IMG/VR virus record: IMGVR_UViG_3300030329_002231
Span: 1-30,384 of that record
Strand: one strand, 5' to 3'
DNA length: 30,384 bases
From: a virus
In this document: positions 23,320 to 30,232 of the stretch, piece after piece
Layout: each line of letters begins with the position of its first letter
Position numbering within the stretch: the first letter of the stretch is position 1
The notes under the pieces: generated by a model
The model's input: the letters and a program-made list of their open reading frames with translations, nothing else
Database searches by the model: none
Told to the model about the DNA's origin: nothing
Made by a program: the position numbers and the translations under genes

Positions 23320-24183
23320 ATGAGTAATCTGAACTTTAGAGTGATTGGATACGCACGGGTGAGCACTGAGGAGCAGGGGGCTGAAGGCCACAGCTTGGCC
23401 GAGCAGGTGGCTCGGATTAGGGCCTACGTCCGCTGCCACCCTGATATCGAACTGGTGGACATCATCACGGAGGTGGGCAGCGGCAAGGACATGAATCGAC
23501 CAGGACTACTGAAGGCACTCGCACGGCTCGATGACCACGGTATCGTCCGGGCGGTGGACGCAATCGTCGTTGTCGATCTGGATCGACTAACGCGAAACCT
23601 CCACAACCTGATCCAGATGGTCGAGGGTTACTTCAAGCCGAAGGGGGAGGGGGGCCTAATTTCCATCTCTGAGAACCTGGACCTCGCCACACCCACGGGA
23701 CGAATGCTTGTGTACTTCATTGGCCTGATCGCCCAGTGGCAACGAGAGCGTATCTCGGAACATTCGAAACGAACGGTTGCCCACCTAAAGACTCAGGGTA
23801 AGCGGTTTAACGCGCACCCACCTTACGGATTGATGGTGAATCCGGATAACCCGGCCTACCTGATTGACAGTCCGGAAGAGCGACGAACGCTGAGCAAGAT
23901 CAAGAGGATGAGGGAATCAGGCTGTAGCCTGAGAGACATTGCCTTCGCCTTGGAAAGCTCTCAGCGGTTCAACCGCAAGGGTAACCCGTTCACGATATCG
24001 GCAATCTCGAAAATGTGCCGCAAGAATGGGTTCCATGACAAACGCCACGAAACGGCTCTCTTGAGATCCGGTCAACCGTGTGATATCTGTGGGGAAACAA
24101 CCTGTCGCTACGACCAGTGCGACAAATGTAACTTCTGGCATGCTGAGTGTGAAGCCTGCGACAAGGATGCTGAGAAGAGTTGA
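23320..24183 (+). CDS. Small serine recombinase with C-terminal Cys cluster
   Basis: 287 aa. The N-terminal catalytic domain shows the resolvase/invertase signature VIGYARVSTEEQ (Arg13, nucleophile Ser15), SLAEQVARIRAY, and VDLDRLTRNL with the catalytic Arg. A recombinase-type helix-rich DNA-binding region follows (HPPYGLMVNPDNPAYLIDSPEERR, SLRDIAFALESS). The end is a Cys-rich segment CDICGETTCRYDQCDKCNFWHAECEAC, able to bind two zinc ions. At 287 aa it is too short for a typical large serine integrase (450-600 aa) and longer than Tn3 resolvase. It could resolve multimers, invert a segment or integrate. A GGGAGG site precedes the ATG. Confidence 0.88.
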   Translation: MSNLNFRVIGYARVSTEEQGAEGHSLAEQVARIRAYVRCHPDIELVDIITEVGSGKDMNRPGLLKALARLDDHGIVRAVDAIVVVDLDRLTRNLHNLIQMVEGYFKPKGEGGLISISENLDLATPTGRMLVYFIGLIAQWQRERISEHSKRTVAHLKTQGKRFNAHPPYGLMVNPDNPAYLIDSPEERRTLSKIKRMRESGCSLRDIAFALESSQRFNRKGNPFTISAISKMCRKNGFHDKRHETALLRSGQPCDICGETTCRYDQCDKCNFWHAECEACDKDAEKS

Positions 24184-24494
24184 CCTCCACCAATAACCCT
24201 GGTACTCTACCCGGTTCATAGTCAACGTCTCAGCCAGTACAGGTGAAGAGGCAGCCGGGCTGACGAAAGGTAGGTTGCGGACGAACGGCGTCCGGACTGG
24301 GGACACGCAAGACCTACTACCCGAGGCTGGCACGAGATTTTGACGCTTATTCTGGGTGGGGCACTGCAAAGTGTCGATAAGCCCGTTGTTTCCCCCGAAT
24401 CAAGCACCCTTTGGGTGGGTGCTTGATTTGAAGAGCCACTTAACCTAGATTAACCGTACTGTCTTCGTCCTCCATTGAAGATGGTCTAGGGTTC
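24184..24494 (+). other. Structured non-coding region after the recombinase
   Basis: No convincing gene is seen here. Several stems are visible: cagc/gctg (24252-24262), a longer stem gtaggttgcg with cgcaagacctac (24270-24279 with 24306-24317, two-base bulge), and an inner hairpin ggacg/cgtcc (24279-24293). A separate 12-bp hairpin is at 24398-24428. This could be a small RNA, a 3'-UTR or the target (res or att) site of the adjacent recombinase. No tRNA is seen. Confidence 0.5.
24398..24428. terminator. 12-bp perfect hairpin, terminator-like without U-tract
   Basis: Arms aatcaagcaccc and gggtgcttgatt, loop tttgggt. It lacks a clear U-tract on either strand, so it may be an RNA-stability element or part of a tandem terminator with the next one. 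Confidence 0.5.
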
Positions 24495-24533
24495 GCCGCC
24501 GGGGATTGGTCCCCCCGGCGGCTTCTTTTTTTT
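24495..24533 (+). terminator. Strong rho-independent terminator
   Basis: Arms gccgccgggg and ccccggcggc (24495-24504, 24513-24522), loop attggtcc, followed by ttctttttttt. It closes the first early transcript before the replication operon. Confidence 0.95.
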
Positions 24534-24544
24534 GCCCCTTCCTG

Positions 24545-24572
24545 TTGACAACCACAGGCCAAACGCTAAACT
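24545..24572 (+). promoter_or_regulatory. Promoter of the replication operon
   Basis: TTGACA (24545-24550, consensus) and TAAACT (24567-24572) with a 16-base spacer, directly after the terminator and 31 bases before the nuclease gene. The leader contains ccctagacc (24580-24588), also found just before the ribosome site of the first early gene (22511-22519). Confidence 0.8.
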
Positions 24573-24602
24573 GGCTCTCCCCTAGACCACAAGGAGGACA
24601 TC

Positions 24603-25571
24603 ATGGGAACCAAGCTCGACGCTGTAGACAAGCAGCGCATTCTTGTTCTGGCCGCAGCCTACGCCAAGCAGTGGGAGAACTACACTGCTGAAGTGGTGGA
24701 CCCCGAGGTCGACTTCGAGATCTCCCTTCCGGACACCGACTGGACCCTGGTCGGAAAGATTGACCTCCTGTGCCGAGACGAGCAGGGACTGGTCATGATT
24801 GAACACAAGACACGTAGCGCTGCCAGCATTACCAGCCAGTGGGATCCGTACTACCAGAAGCTCTCCTTCGATGCGCAGATCTCTGCCTACCACCTTGCCC
24901 AATTTGCCATCGGTGAGCCGATCAACAAGACCATCTACGATGTCATCAAGAAGATCACCACAAAACCTAAGGCCATTCCTAAGGGCTCTGAGGGGGCCAC
25001 AGGGACGCGCAGCGAGATTCTGGAGCATGGAACCTATTATGGGACCAAAGTCCCTAAGAAAGCCGCTGAGACCCCTTCGTCGCAGGAGGACGCACGGTTA
25101 TACGGAATGAGGATCGCCGCCGAGGTTGCAGCCGATCCGGACAGGTACTTCCATCAATACTCGCTTATCCATCGTAGTCGACGCCAGATCAAGGATACAG
25201 CACGGCAATTGATCCAACTCACACGAGACATTGACCGGGCCAAGCTGGATGGGGCTTGGTACCAGAATACCAGCAACTGCTTCTCCTATGGGAGTACCTG
25301 CGAGTACTTCGATCTGTGCCTGGGCATCAGCGACCCAGAGGACCCTGAGAAGTGGAAGCAACGCGATGGCTCCGATCTCTCTGGAGATCGTCGCCTCTCG
25401 CATTCACGCGCAACATGCTTCCAGTCCTGCCGCCGTAAGTATTACTGGCGGTACGACAGGAAGATCCAACCCGTTAAGCCGGAGTCAACGGCCTTACGCT
25501 TCGGCAAGGTATTTCATGAGGCCCTAGAGACTTTTTGGAAAAGGAGGAAAGAATGCCAGAAGCAAAAGTAA
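24603..25571 (+). CDS. PD-(D/E)XK nuclease (Cas4/RecB-like), apparently circularly permuted
   Basis: 322 aa. ATG 24603 with AAGGAGG upstream. Nuclease motifs: GKIDLL (Asp54), VMIEHKT (Glu67, Lys69), then QISAYHLA (Gln92). Three cysteines in CFSYGSTCEYFDLC (about 226, 233, 239) match the C-terminal part of a Cas4/AddB-type Fe-S cluster. Residues 265-322 carry LSHSRATCFQSCRRKYYWRY and LRFGKVFHEALETFW, which in the canonical family form the N-terminus and supply the first Cys (here about Cys276). So the order is inverted. The gene ends soon after that segment and overlaps the next gene by 19 bases. Likely a 5'-3' exonuclease for recombination. Confidence 0.85.
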   Translation: MGTKLDAVDKQRILVLAAAYAKQWENYTAEVVDPEVDFEISLPDTDWTLVGKIDLLCRDEQGLVMIEHKTRSAASITSQWDPYYQKLSFDAQISAYHLAQFAIGEPINKTIYDVIKKITTKPKAIPKGSEGATGTRSEILEHGTYYGTKVPKKAAETPSSQEDARLYGMRIAAEVAADPDRYFHQYSLIHRSRRQIKDTARQLIQLTRDIDRAKLDGAWYQNTSNCFSYGSTCEYFDLCLGISDPEDPEKWKQRDGSDLSGDRRLSHSRATCFQSCRRKYYWRYDRKIQPVKPESTALRFGKVFHEALETFWKRRKECQKQK

Positions 25572-26377
25572 AGGCTGCTGGTGCAAGAGTGAAGTCGCTT
25601 TTGACAGAAGTATCGACCACCGGGAGGGGTCTTAAGCCAGCCATGGTTATCCATGGTCCCGAGAAATCGGGCAAGACCTCGCTGGCCGCTTGGGCCAAGA
25701 ATCCATTCTTTCTAATGTCTCACGGTGAGACAGGACTGGAGACGCTGATCGATCACGGGCAGTTGGGCGAAACCGCTCACATGCCGGAGGTCACGACTTG
25801 GAAGCGATTGCTGGAGTGTCTAGACGCACTCCTGTCGGAAGGTCATGACTACGAGACCGTGGTGCTCGACACCCTCAACGGCTTCGAGGACATGCTCTAC
25901 GATTACGTCTGCGAGACCGAGTACAACGGTGATCGCGGACCCCGTGGGTTCCTTTCGTATATGCAAGGCTACCAGTCTGCCACGCCACACTGGCAGGGCA
26001 TGCTGCGAACCCTTGATCAACTCCGAGAGAAGAAGAACATGACGGTCATTGGCCTGTGCCACACACAGATCAAGGCTTTCAAGAACCCGGCTGGTCAGGA
26101 CTACGACCGGTACCAGCCACAGATGCACGCCAGACAGTGGGGAGCCACCCACAAATGGGCTGACATCATCATGTTCCTCGACACGGTCACAGTGATCGAC
26201 GAGGAGGGGAACCGCCCCAAGGCCAAAGGGGGCACCCAGCGAGTTGCTCGATGTGAACGGGCTGCTGCATGGGATGCGGGAAACCGCTACGGCATCAAGG
26301 AGTTCTCCCTCGGCAGCTCTGCCAAGGAAGGTTGGACGAATTTTATCGAAGCAATGAAGAAAGCGAGGAAAAAATGA
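25553..26377 (+). CDS. Sak4-like RecA-fold ATPase
   Basis: 274 aa from ATG 25553 (AAAAGGAGG upstream); an earlier in-frame start at 25535 lies before that ribosome site. Walker A GPEKSGKTS (residues about 35-43), Walker B-type ETVVLDTLNGFE, then MTVIGLCHTQIKAFKNP with the sensor-like HTQ, and QWGATHKWADIIMFLD. This is the layout of phage nucleotide-binding proteins of the Sak4/AAA_24 group, which promote single-strand annealing. It lies between the nuclease and a probable ssDNA-binding gene, the usual recombination cassette. The stop overlaps the next start as ATGA. Confidence 0.85.
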   Translation: MPEAKVKAAGARVKSLLTEVSTTGRGLKPAMVIHGPEKSGKTSLAAWAKNPFFLMSHGETGLETLIDHGQLGETAHMPEVTTWKRLLECLDALLSEGHDYETVVLDTLNGFEDMLYDYVCETEYNGDRGPRGFLSYMQGYQSATPHWQGMLRTLDQLREKKNMTVIGLCHTQIKAFKNPAGQDYDRYQPQMHARQWGATHKWADIIMFLDTVTVIDEEGNRPKAKGGTQRVARCERAAAWDAGNRYGIKEFSLGSSAKEGWTNFIEAMKKARKK

Positions 26378-26856
26378 GCACGCAACTACAACCCGGTAAG
26401 TATTTCTGTCGAGTTACCGACCAGGAACTTCGCCAGAGCAAGAAGGGCAACTGGATGGTTGTCTTGGACATTGAGCCCCTACTGTTCGAACCCAAGGGGA
26501 GCACGGACACGGAGGCCGTCGAAGACGCTGGTACACGGCGATACTACGGCACCCTCACCAAGAAGAGCGTCAAGATCGTTCAGCGTGAGCTGGAGACGCT
26601 TGGATTCAAGGGTGGCAAGCCGTCAGACATCCACACGAAGAAGAACGGTGCTGACTTGACTAACACTGAAGGCTGGTGGCTACTGAGCTACCAAGACTCT
26701 CAGGATGGTGGCGACCCGTTTGAAAAATGGAGAGTATTCACTCCAAGGGAATCCGCAGGCCCGTCGCCCGTCACAGACAGCGAGCTGATGGAACTGGATG
26801 CACTGTTTGGGGATGAGTTCGGTGGTGACACCGGTTTCGTTGAGACTGACCTCTAG
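26374..26856 (+). CDS. Probable ssDNA-binding protein partner of the Sak4-like ATPase
   Basis: 160 aa from ATG 26374, which forms an ATGA overlap with the ATPase gene; an upstream in-frame start at 26269 lies inside that gene and is rejected. N-terminus PGKYFCRVTDQELRQSKKGNWMVVLDIEP has the G-x-Y ... K-K-G-N ... hydrophobic-strand pattern of OB-fold or DUF669-like phage proteins. A strand-rich middle follows, then an acidic tail (ELMELDALFGDEFGGDTG) like the C-termini through which SSBs recruit partners. Identification is by pattern and context. Confidence 0.65.
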   Translation: MSTQLQPGKYFCRVTDQELRQSKKGNWMVVLDIEPLLFEPKGSTDTEAVEDAGTRRYYGTLTKKSVKIVQRELETLGFKGGKPSDIHTKKNGADLTNTEGWWLLSYQDSQDGGDPFEKWRVFTPRESAGPSPVTDSELMELDALFGDEFGGDTGFVETDL

Positions 26857-26874
26857 TAAGGAAACTTGGCGTGC

Positions 26875-26920
26875 GGCAGGATCCTGAACCCCGGCCCCTC
26901 CAGGGGGGCCGGGGCCTGCC
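26875..26920 (+). other. Intergenic GC-rich hairpin without U-tract
   Basis: Inner arms ccccggcccc and ggggccgggg (26889-26898, 26905-26914), loop tccagg; outer ggcagg/cctgcc extend it, with an eight-base bulge on the left. No U-tract follows, and the next ribosome site is seven bases away. It may protect the upstream mRNA or tune translation of the zinc-finger gene. Confidence 0.75.
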
Positions 26921-26933
26921 GTCAGGAGGAGCA

Positions 26934-27134
26934 ATGGCTAACTACAGTAAGGGAAAAGGCGAGAAACTTCGGTGCAAGGCGTGCGGGATTGCCTTTGAGT
27001 ACAATCGCGGAGTTCCGGCGAAGAAATCGCTGGCGATGCACGTCGGCATGAACAAGAACTGTAATCGCTACTACAACGAAGAAGCTATCGCGGCTTCGAG
27101 ACGGAGAAAACATGGACCCAAGAAAAATACTTGA
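26934..27134 (+). CDS. Small zinc-finger protein
   Basis: 66 aa from ATG 26934 (AGGAGGAG upstream); an earlier start at 26871 lies in the hairpin and is rejected. One zinc-finger-like motif CKACGIAFEYN ... SLAMHVGMNKNC gives Cys, Cys, His, Cys ligands. The C-terminus is basic (SRRRKHGPKKNT). It overlaps the primase-helicase gene by 23 bases. A nucleic-acid-binding helper of replication is possible from context; no named family. Confidence 0.75.
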   Translation: MANYSKGKGEKLRCKACGIAFEYNRGVPAKKSLAMHVGMNKNCNRYYNEEAIAASRRRKHGPKKNT

Positions 27135-28827
27135 GTATTTCAAGGGCAGGGAGGACTACGTCGCACTGCAACAGGGCAAGGGCTTCAAGCCCCACAAGCT
27201 CAACGAGGTGCCCCTGAACGTCGACAAGTTTGAAAAGACACACCTCGGCCAGGAGCGATGCTTTGGGTTCTATTTGATGACGCCCGAAAACAACGTCTAC
27301 TGCTCGTGCCTAGACTTCGACGATCACGCCGATGATCCCGATCCGGAATGGAGAGCCAAGGCGACCAGCTATTATTATTTTCTCCAAGAGAGAGGGCTTA
27401 AGCCGGTCATGGAGGTTTCCAGCAGTGGCTCCGGGGCTCACCTCTGGCTGTTCTTCAGTGAACCCGTACCGGCGGTGCTGGTGCGATCTTTCTGGAAGAA
27501 GGTGGCCGAGAAGGTCGACATCCCGATCAGGGAGATCTACCCCCGGCAAGACAAGCTGACAGGCGAAGGCATGGGGAACCTTGTGCGGTACCCCGGCTGG
27601 AACCGAAGCCGGTTCGTGGAGGTAGAAGATGATTGGACTACTGCCGAGTTCGACCCCCACCCAGTGTTCGGCTGCGATCTTGCGGACATCGCAATGTGGA
27701 TGGGCGAGAGCCTCTCCTGGTCAACGCCAACCTCTGAGTCCTTCGTCAGCGATCGGGTAGCCGAGATCTTACGGTGGCCTGACAGCTTACTTGCCCGACG
27801 CTGGCGAGGTGACACGGAGGGGCTCAAGGGAGACACCAGTCGATCGGTACTCGCCTTCTGTCTGGCACGAGAGATGATCTACCAGAAGATCCCTGAAGGA
27901 GAGGCGAAGGCAGCACTCAGGCAGTGGTGCGAAGAGATTGGATACAGGAAATCCGAGCGATGGATCTCGCTAACTTTCCGGAAAGCCTACGAGCTAATGG
28001 GCAAGAAGGAGCAGAAGCAAGATCACCACGACCTAGCTTCTTGTGCCGAGCTGTTCCTCAAAAGGCTCGGAGAACACAACCACATGGGGATGGGGGTCCA
28101 GGTCGTGGACCAATCCATCGACGGCGTGTCCCCCGGAGAGGTCTGCATTGTTGCTGCGCGGCCCGGCCACGGAAAAAGCACCCTCGCCCTTCAATGGTTA
28201 GACCACCAAGCAAAGGCTGGGGTCCCCACGCTGATGCTATCGGCAGAAATGTCCCTGTACGAACTGGGTCGCCGCATGATCCAACGGCTTATCGGAGGGG
28301 ACGAAGAGTCCTGGAAGAAAGACAAGGAAAAGACAATCAGGAAGGTCGAAAAGTATTTCAGCGGTCGAGCGAGGCCTTTCGTGAGGTGCGTGACTTCCAT
28401 CGTGGACATCGAGAAGGCCATCCGAGAGTACACCCAGTCGCAATCTGTCCAGCTCGTGGCAGTGGATTACTTGCAGCTCATTTCAGGAGAGAAGGAGGGT
28501 CGCTACGAAGAGGTCAGCGAAATTAGCCGCCGCATCAAGGCGGCGGCTAGAGACTACAACGTGGGCATCCTAGCCCTCTGTCAGGTCAACAGGGAAGTTG
28601 ATCGTCGTGATACGGTTCAGTTCAACCTGAGCGACATGAAGGAATCGGGTAGCATCGAACAAGACGCAGACCTTATACTTGCTGGCTACTGGCACGGCAG
28701 GGGGAACAAGGGAGGCGGAGAGGACTTGTACGAACTACACTGCCTCAAACGTCGCAACGGTCCTATCAGAATGTCGAAAATGGAGTTTCGTTTTGATGCC
28801 GAAAAACAAAAGTTCGAAGACGGTTAG
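27112..28827 (+). CDS. AEP-type primase fused to DnaB-like helicase
   Basis: 571 aa. N-terminal half: archaeo-eukaryotic primase motifs LDFDDH (residues 67-72, DxD), SSSGSGAHLWLFF (103-115, sxH-type His110) and EIYPRQDKLTG ... GNLVRYPG (141-162), closest in style to TOTE-type primases. C-terminal half: RecA-fold helicase with Walker A ARPGHGKST (349-357), SAEMS, Walker B VAVDYLQLI (449-457), QVNREVDRR and the DMKESGSIEQDAD motif (508-520). It should synthesise primers and unwind the fork, like T7 gp4 but with an unrelated primase. Start overlaps the zinc-finger gene. Confidence 0.92.
   Translation: MDPRKILEYFKGREDYVALQQGKGFKPHKLNEVPLNVDKFEKTHLGQERCFGFYLMTPENNVYCSCLDFDDHADDPDPEWRAKATSYYYFLQERGLKPVMEVSSSGSGAHLWLFFSEPVPAVLVRSFWKKVAEKVDIPIREIYPRQDKLTGEGMGNLVRYPGWNRSRFVEVEDDWTTAEFDPHPVFGCDLADIAMWMGESLSWSTPTSESFVSDRVAEILRWPDSLLARRWRGDTEGLKGDTSRSVLAFCLAREMIYQKIPEGEAKAALRQWCEEIGYRKSERWISLTFRKAYELMGKKEQKQDHHDLASCAELFLKRLGEHNHMGMGVQVVDQSIDGVSPGEVCIVAARPGHGKSTLALQWLDHQAKAGVPTLMLSAEMSLYELGRRMIQRLIGGDEESWKKDKEKTIRKVEKYFSGRARPFVRCVTSIVDIEKAIREYTQSQSVQLVAVDYLQLISGEKEGRYEEVSEISRRIKAAARDYNVGILALCQVNREVDRRDTVQFNLSDMKESGSIEQDADLILAGYWHGRGNKGGGEDLYELHCLKRRNGPIRMSKMEFRFDAEKQKFEDG
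28524..28549. repeat. Intragenic inverted repeat, 10-bp stem
   Basis: Arms tagccgccgc and gcggcggcta (28524-28533, 28540-28549), loop atcaag, in the helicase domain, coding SRRIKAAA next to the Walker B region. Confidence 0.85.
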
Positions 28828-29077
28828 TGTCTCGGAGGAAATCCTGTGCGTCGTAGAAGACTGGGCACTCAAGAACTGCAACATCAGCGAAGATGCCGCT
28901 GAAATCGTCAGCAAGAGAATTCAGCGAGTCACAAAGGAGATCCAGTCTCGCTGGAGCGAACGGGATCGCAGGATCCGATCAGTCAAGAAATTCAGGAAGT
29001 ACAAGGCCCCGACTTACAGGTCGACCAATGCGGGCCCCGCACACGTTCACTTTACACCTGAGGAGAATAGATTGTGA
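28796..29077 (+). CDS. Small basic protein of the replication operon
   Basis: 93 aa from ATG 28796, overlapping the primase-helicase 3' end by 32 bases; ribosome site is weak (GGAG 12 bases off), so coupling is likely. An upstream start at 28679 lies deep in the helicase gene and is rejected. The protein is helical and charged (SEEILCVVEDWALKNCNISED, IQRVTKEIQSRWSERDRRIRS) with a basic end. No function recognised. Its stop overlaps the next GTG start. Confidence 0.7.
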   Translation: MPKNKSSKTVSVSEEILCVVEDWALKNCNISEDAAEIVSKRIQRVTKEIQSRWSERDRRIRSVKKFRKYKAPTYRSTNAGPAHVHFTPEENRL

Positions 29078-29415
29078 GCAGGATGTCACGAAACAAGGGG
29101 AAGCGAGGAGAGCGTGAGGCCGCCAAGGAGCTGAACAGGCTCTTCGGCCTGGAGGCCCGAAGAGCCCAGCAATACTGCGGTGAAGCCGGTGACGCTGACC
29201 TCCTCGGCGTAGACGGCATCCACGTCGAAGTCAAGCGAGTGGAACGGTTCCATATGCACGCAGCACTGGAACAGGCAGACAACGACAGGAAAGCTGGAGA
29301 GGCACCTGTCGTCCTGACACGGCAAAACCTGAAGGAGTGGGTCTTCTGCTGTTACCTGGACGACCTGCCCAAGGTCATGGAGAAACTAACCGATAACAAG
29401 GAGAAAGAATCATGA
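29074..29415 (+). CDS. Holliday-junction-resolvase-like PD-(D/E)XK nuclease
   Basis: 113 aa. Starts at GTG 29074 (GAGGAG eight bases upstream, GTGA overlap with the preceding stop); ATG 29083 is the alternative. Motifs: GKRGEREAAKEL (catalytic-type Glu near 13), GDADLLG (Asp about 42) and IHVEVKRVE (Glu52, Lys54), the E...D...ExK set of Hjc-like and phage putative resolvases. QQYCGEAG and HMHAALEQA also fit. It would resolve branched DNA made during recombination-dependent replication or before packaging. Stop overlaps the next start as ATGA. Confidence 0.85.
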   Translation: MSRMSRNKGKRGEREAAKELNRLFGLEARRAQQYCGEAGDADLLGVDGIHVEVKRVERFHMHAALEQADNDRKAGEAPVVLTRQNLKEWVFCCYLDDLPKVMEKLTDNKEKES

Positions 29416-29777
29416 ACGATTCCTACATTGAGTTTGTCCTCAACCAAAAAAACGAACCGATATTCCCTGATCGCGTGGATTACGAGTCAGTAATCTGCCT
29501 GGGAGAGTGGCCTAACGGAACCTATTCCGCTGTCGTTTCCTACAACAGTCTCTTCGAGATGTTCAGGGAGTTTGACGCAATCGGAGACCCTTGCGCTCTC
29601 AGCAACATCTGGGTGGCCCTGCAATGGGGCGATGACTGGTGCGACACTGAGTTCAGCCCCTCCTTTGTTAATTGGGTACGACAAGACAACGAAACTACGG
29701 GGGACTCAGACCACGCCGATGAGTCTGAGGAACTAGTTGACGGTTTTCCAGTTCCGGGTCCCGACAAAGAAAGCTGA
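29412..29777 (+). CDS. Acidic unknown protein with shared C-terminal tail
   Basis: 121 aa. ATG 29412 overlaps the resolvase stop (ATGA). The front half is alpha/beta (VICLGEWPNGTYSAVVSYNSLFEMFREFDAIG) and looks like a small globular domain with Trp-rich strand VALQWGDDW. Residues 90-121 are acidic and end PVPGPDKES. The same ending, encoded by a 26-nt identical sequence, is on the next gene. No family recognised. Confidence 0.75.
   Translation: MNDSYIEFVLNQKNEPIFPDRVDYESVICLGEWPNGTYSAVVSYNSLFEMFREFDAIGDPCALSNIWVALQWGDDWCDTEFSPSFVNWVRQDNETTGDSDHADESEELVDGFPVPGPDKES
29747..29772 (+). repeat. 26-nt direct repeat, copy 1 (3' end of an early gene)
   Basis: Begins tccagttccgggtcccgac and is identical to 30202-30227. 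Encodes the C-terminal tail PVPGPDKE. Confidence 0.95.
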
Positions 29778-29815
29778 AGCAGTGTTCAGGGCAAACTCAA
29801 ACCGGGAAAATCACC

Positions 29816-30232
29816 ATGCAATATGACGACATCAAACTCCTAAAAGGTCTTTACTTTCATCACGAGAAAGCCGAAGACAAGGAAGATACGCCGTTATTCC
29901 GCTTGTGCCAAATACTAGAAAAGGAGAGTGGCATAAGCTGCAAGGAACTTATCGAATTTGCTCGGCGGCTGGGGACAAATCATGGAATAAGTGAGATGAC
30001 CTACTACAAGCGGCCCGATGGCACGCAACCACCCCCCTTGCCCTGTTTGCGTTACATCGCAGGGGCGCTCTCCGATGCCCGCAATAAACCCCTTGGCCGT
30101 ATGCGATACATGGTAAAAAGATTTGTTCACATGGAATTTCTGGACGATCCTATGGTTCTCTTAGCCCCCGACGATGGGCCTGAGGCACCAACTGGCGATT
30201 CTCCAGTTCCGGGTCCCGACAAAGAAAAATGA
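29816..30232 (+). CDS. Unknown helical protein with shared C-terminal tail
   Basis: 138 aa. ATG 29816 follows a 38-base gap; the ribosome site is poor (GGGAAAA). The sequence is helical (FRLCQILEKESGISCKELIEFARRLG, LPCLRYIAGALSDARN) and basic in the centre, with a spacing loosely like a DNA-binding regulator (ISEMTYYKRPDGTQ), but I cannot name a family. It ends TGDSPVPGPDKEK, the tail shared with the previous gene. The stop overlaps the start of the last gene (ATGA). Confidence 0.7.
   Translation: MQYDDIKLLKGLYFHHEKAEDKEDTPLFRLCQILEKESGISCKELIEFARRLGTNHGISEMTYYKRPDGTQPPPLPCLRYIAGALSDARNKPLGRMRYMVKRFVHMEFLDDPMVLLAPDDGPEAPTGDSPVPGPDKEK
30202..30227 (+). repeat. 26-nt direct repeat, copy 2
   Basis: Identical to 29747-29772, again at the extreme 3' end of a gene and in the same reading frame. 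Confidence 0.95.

Noticed and set aside
23917-24369. 150-codon minus-strand frame across the recombinase end and the gap
   Set aside because: Antisense to the recombinase C-terminus; no ribosome site; composition not protein-like.
24184-24494. tRNA gene in the gap after the recombinase
   Set aside because: No cloverleaf with a T-loop GTTCRA and acceptor stem could be found; only unrelated stems.
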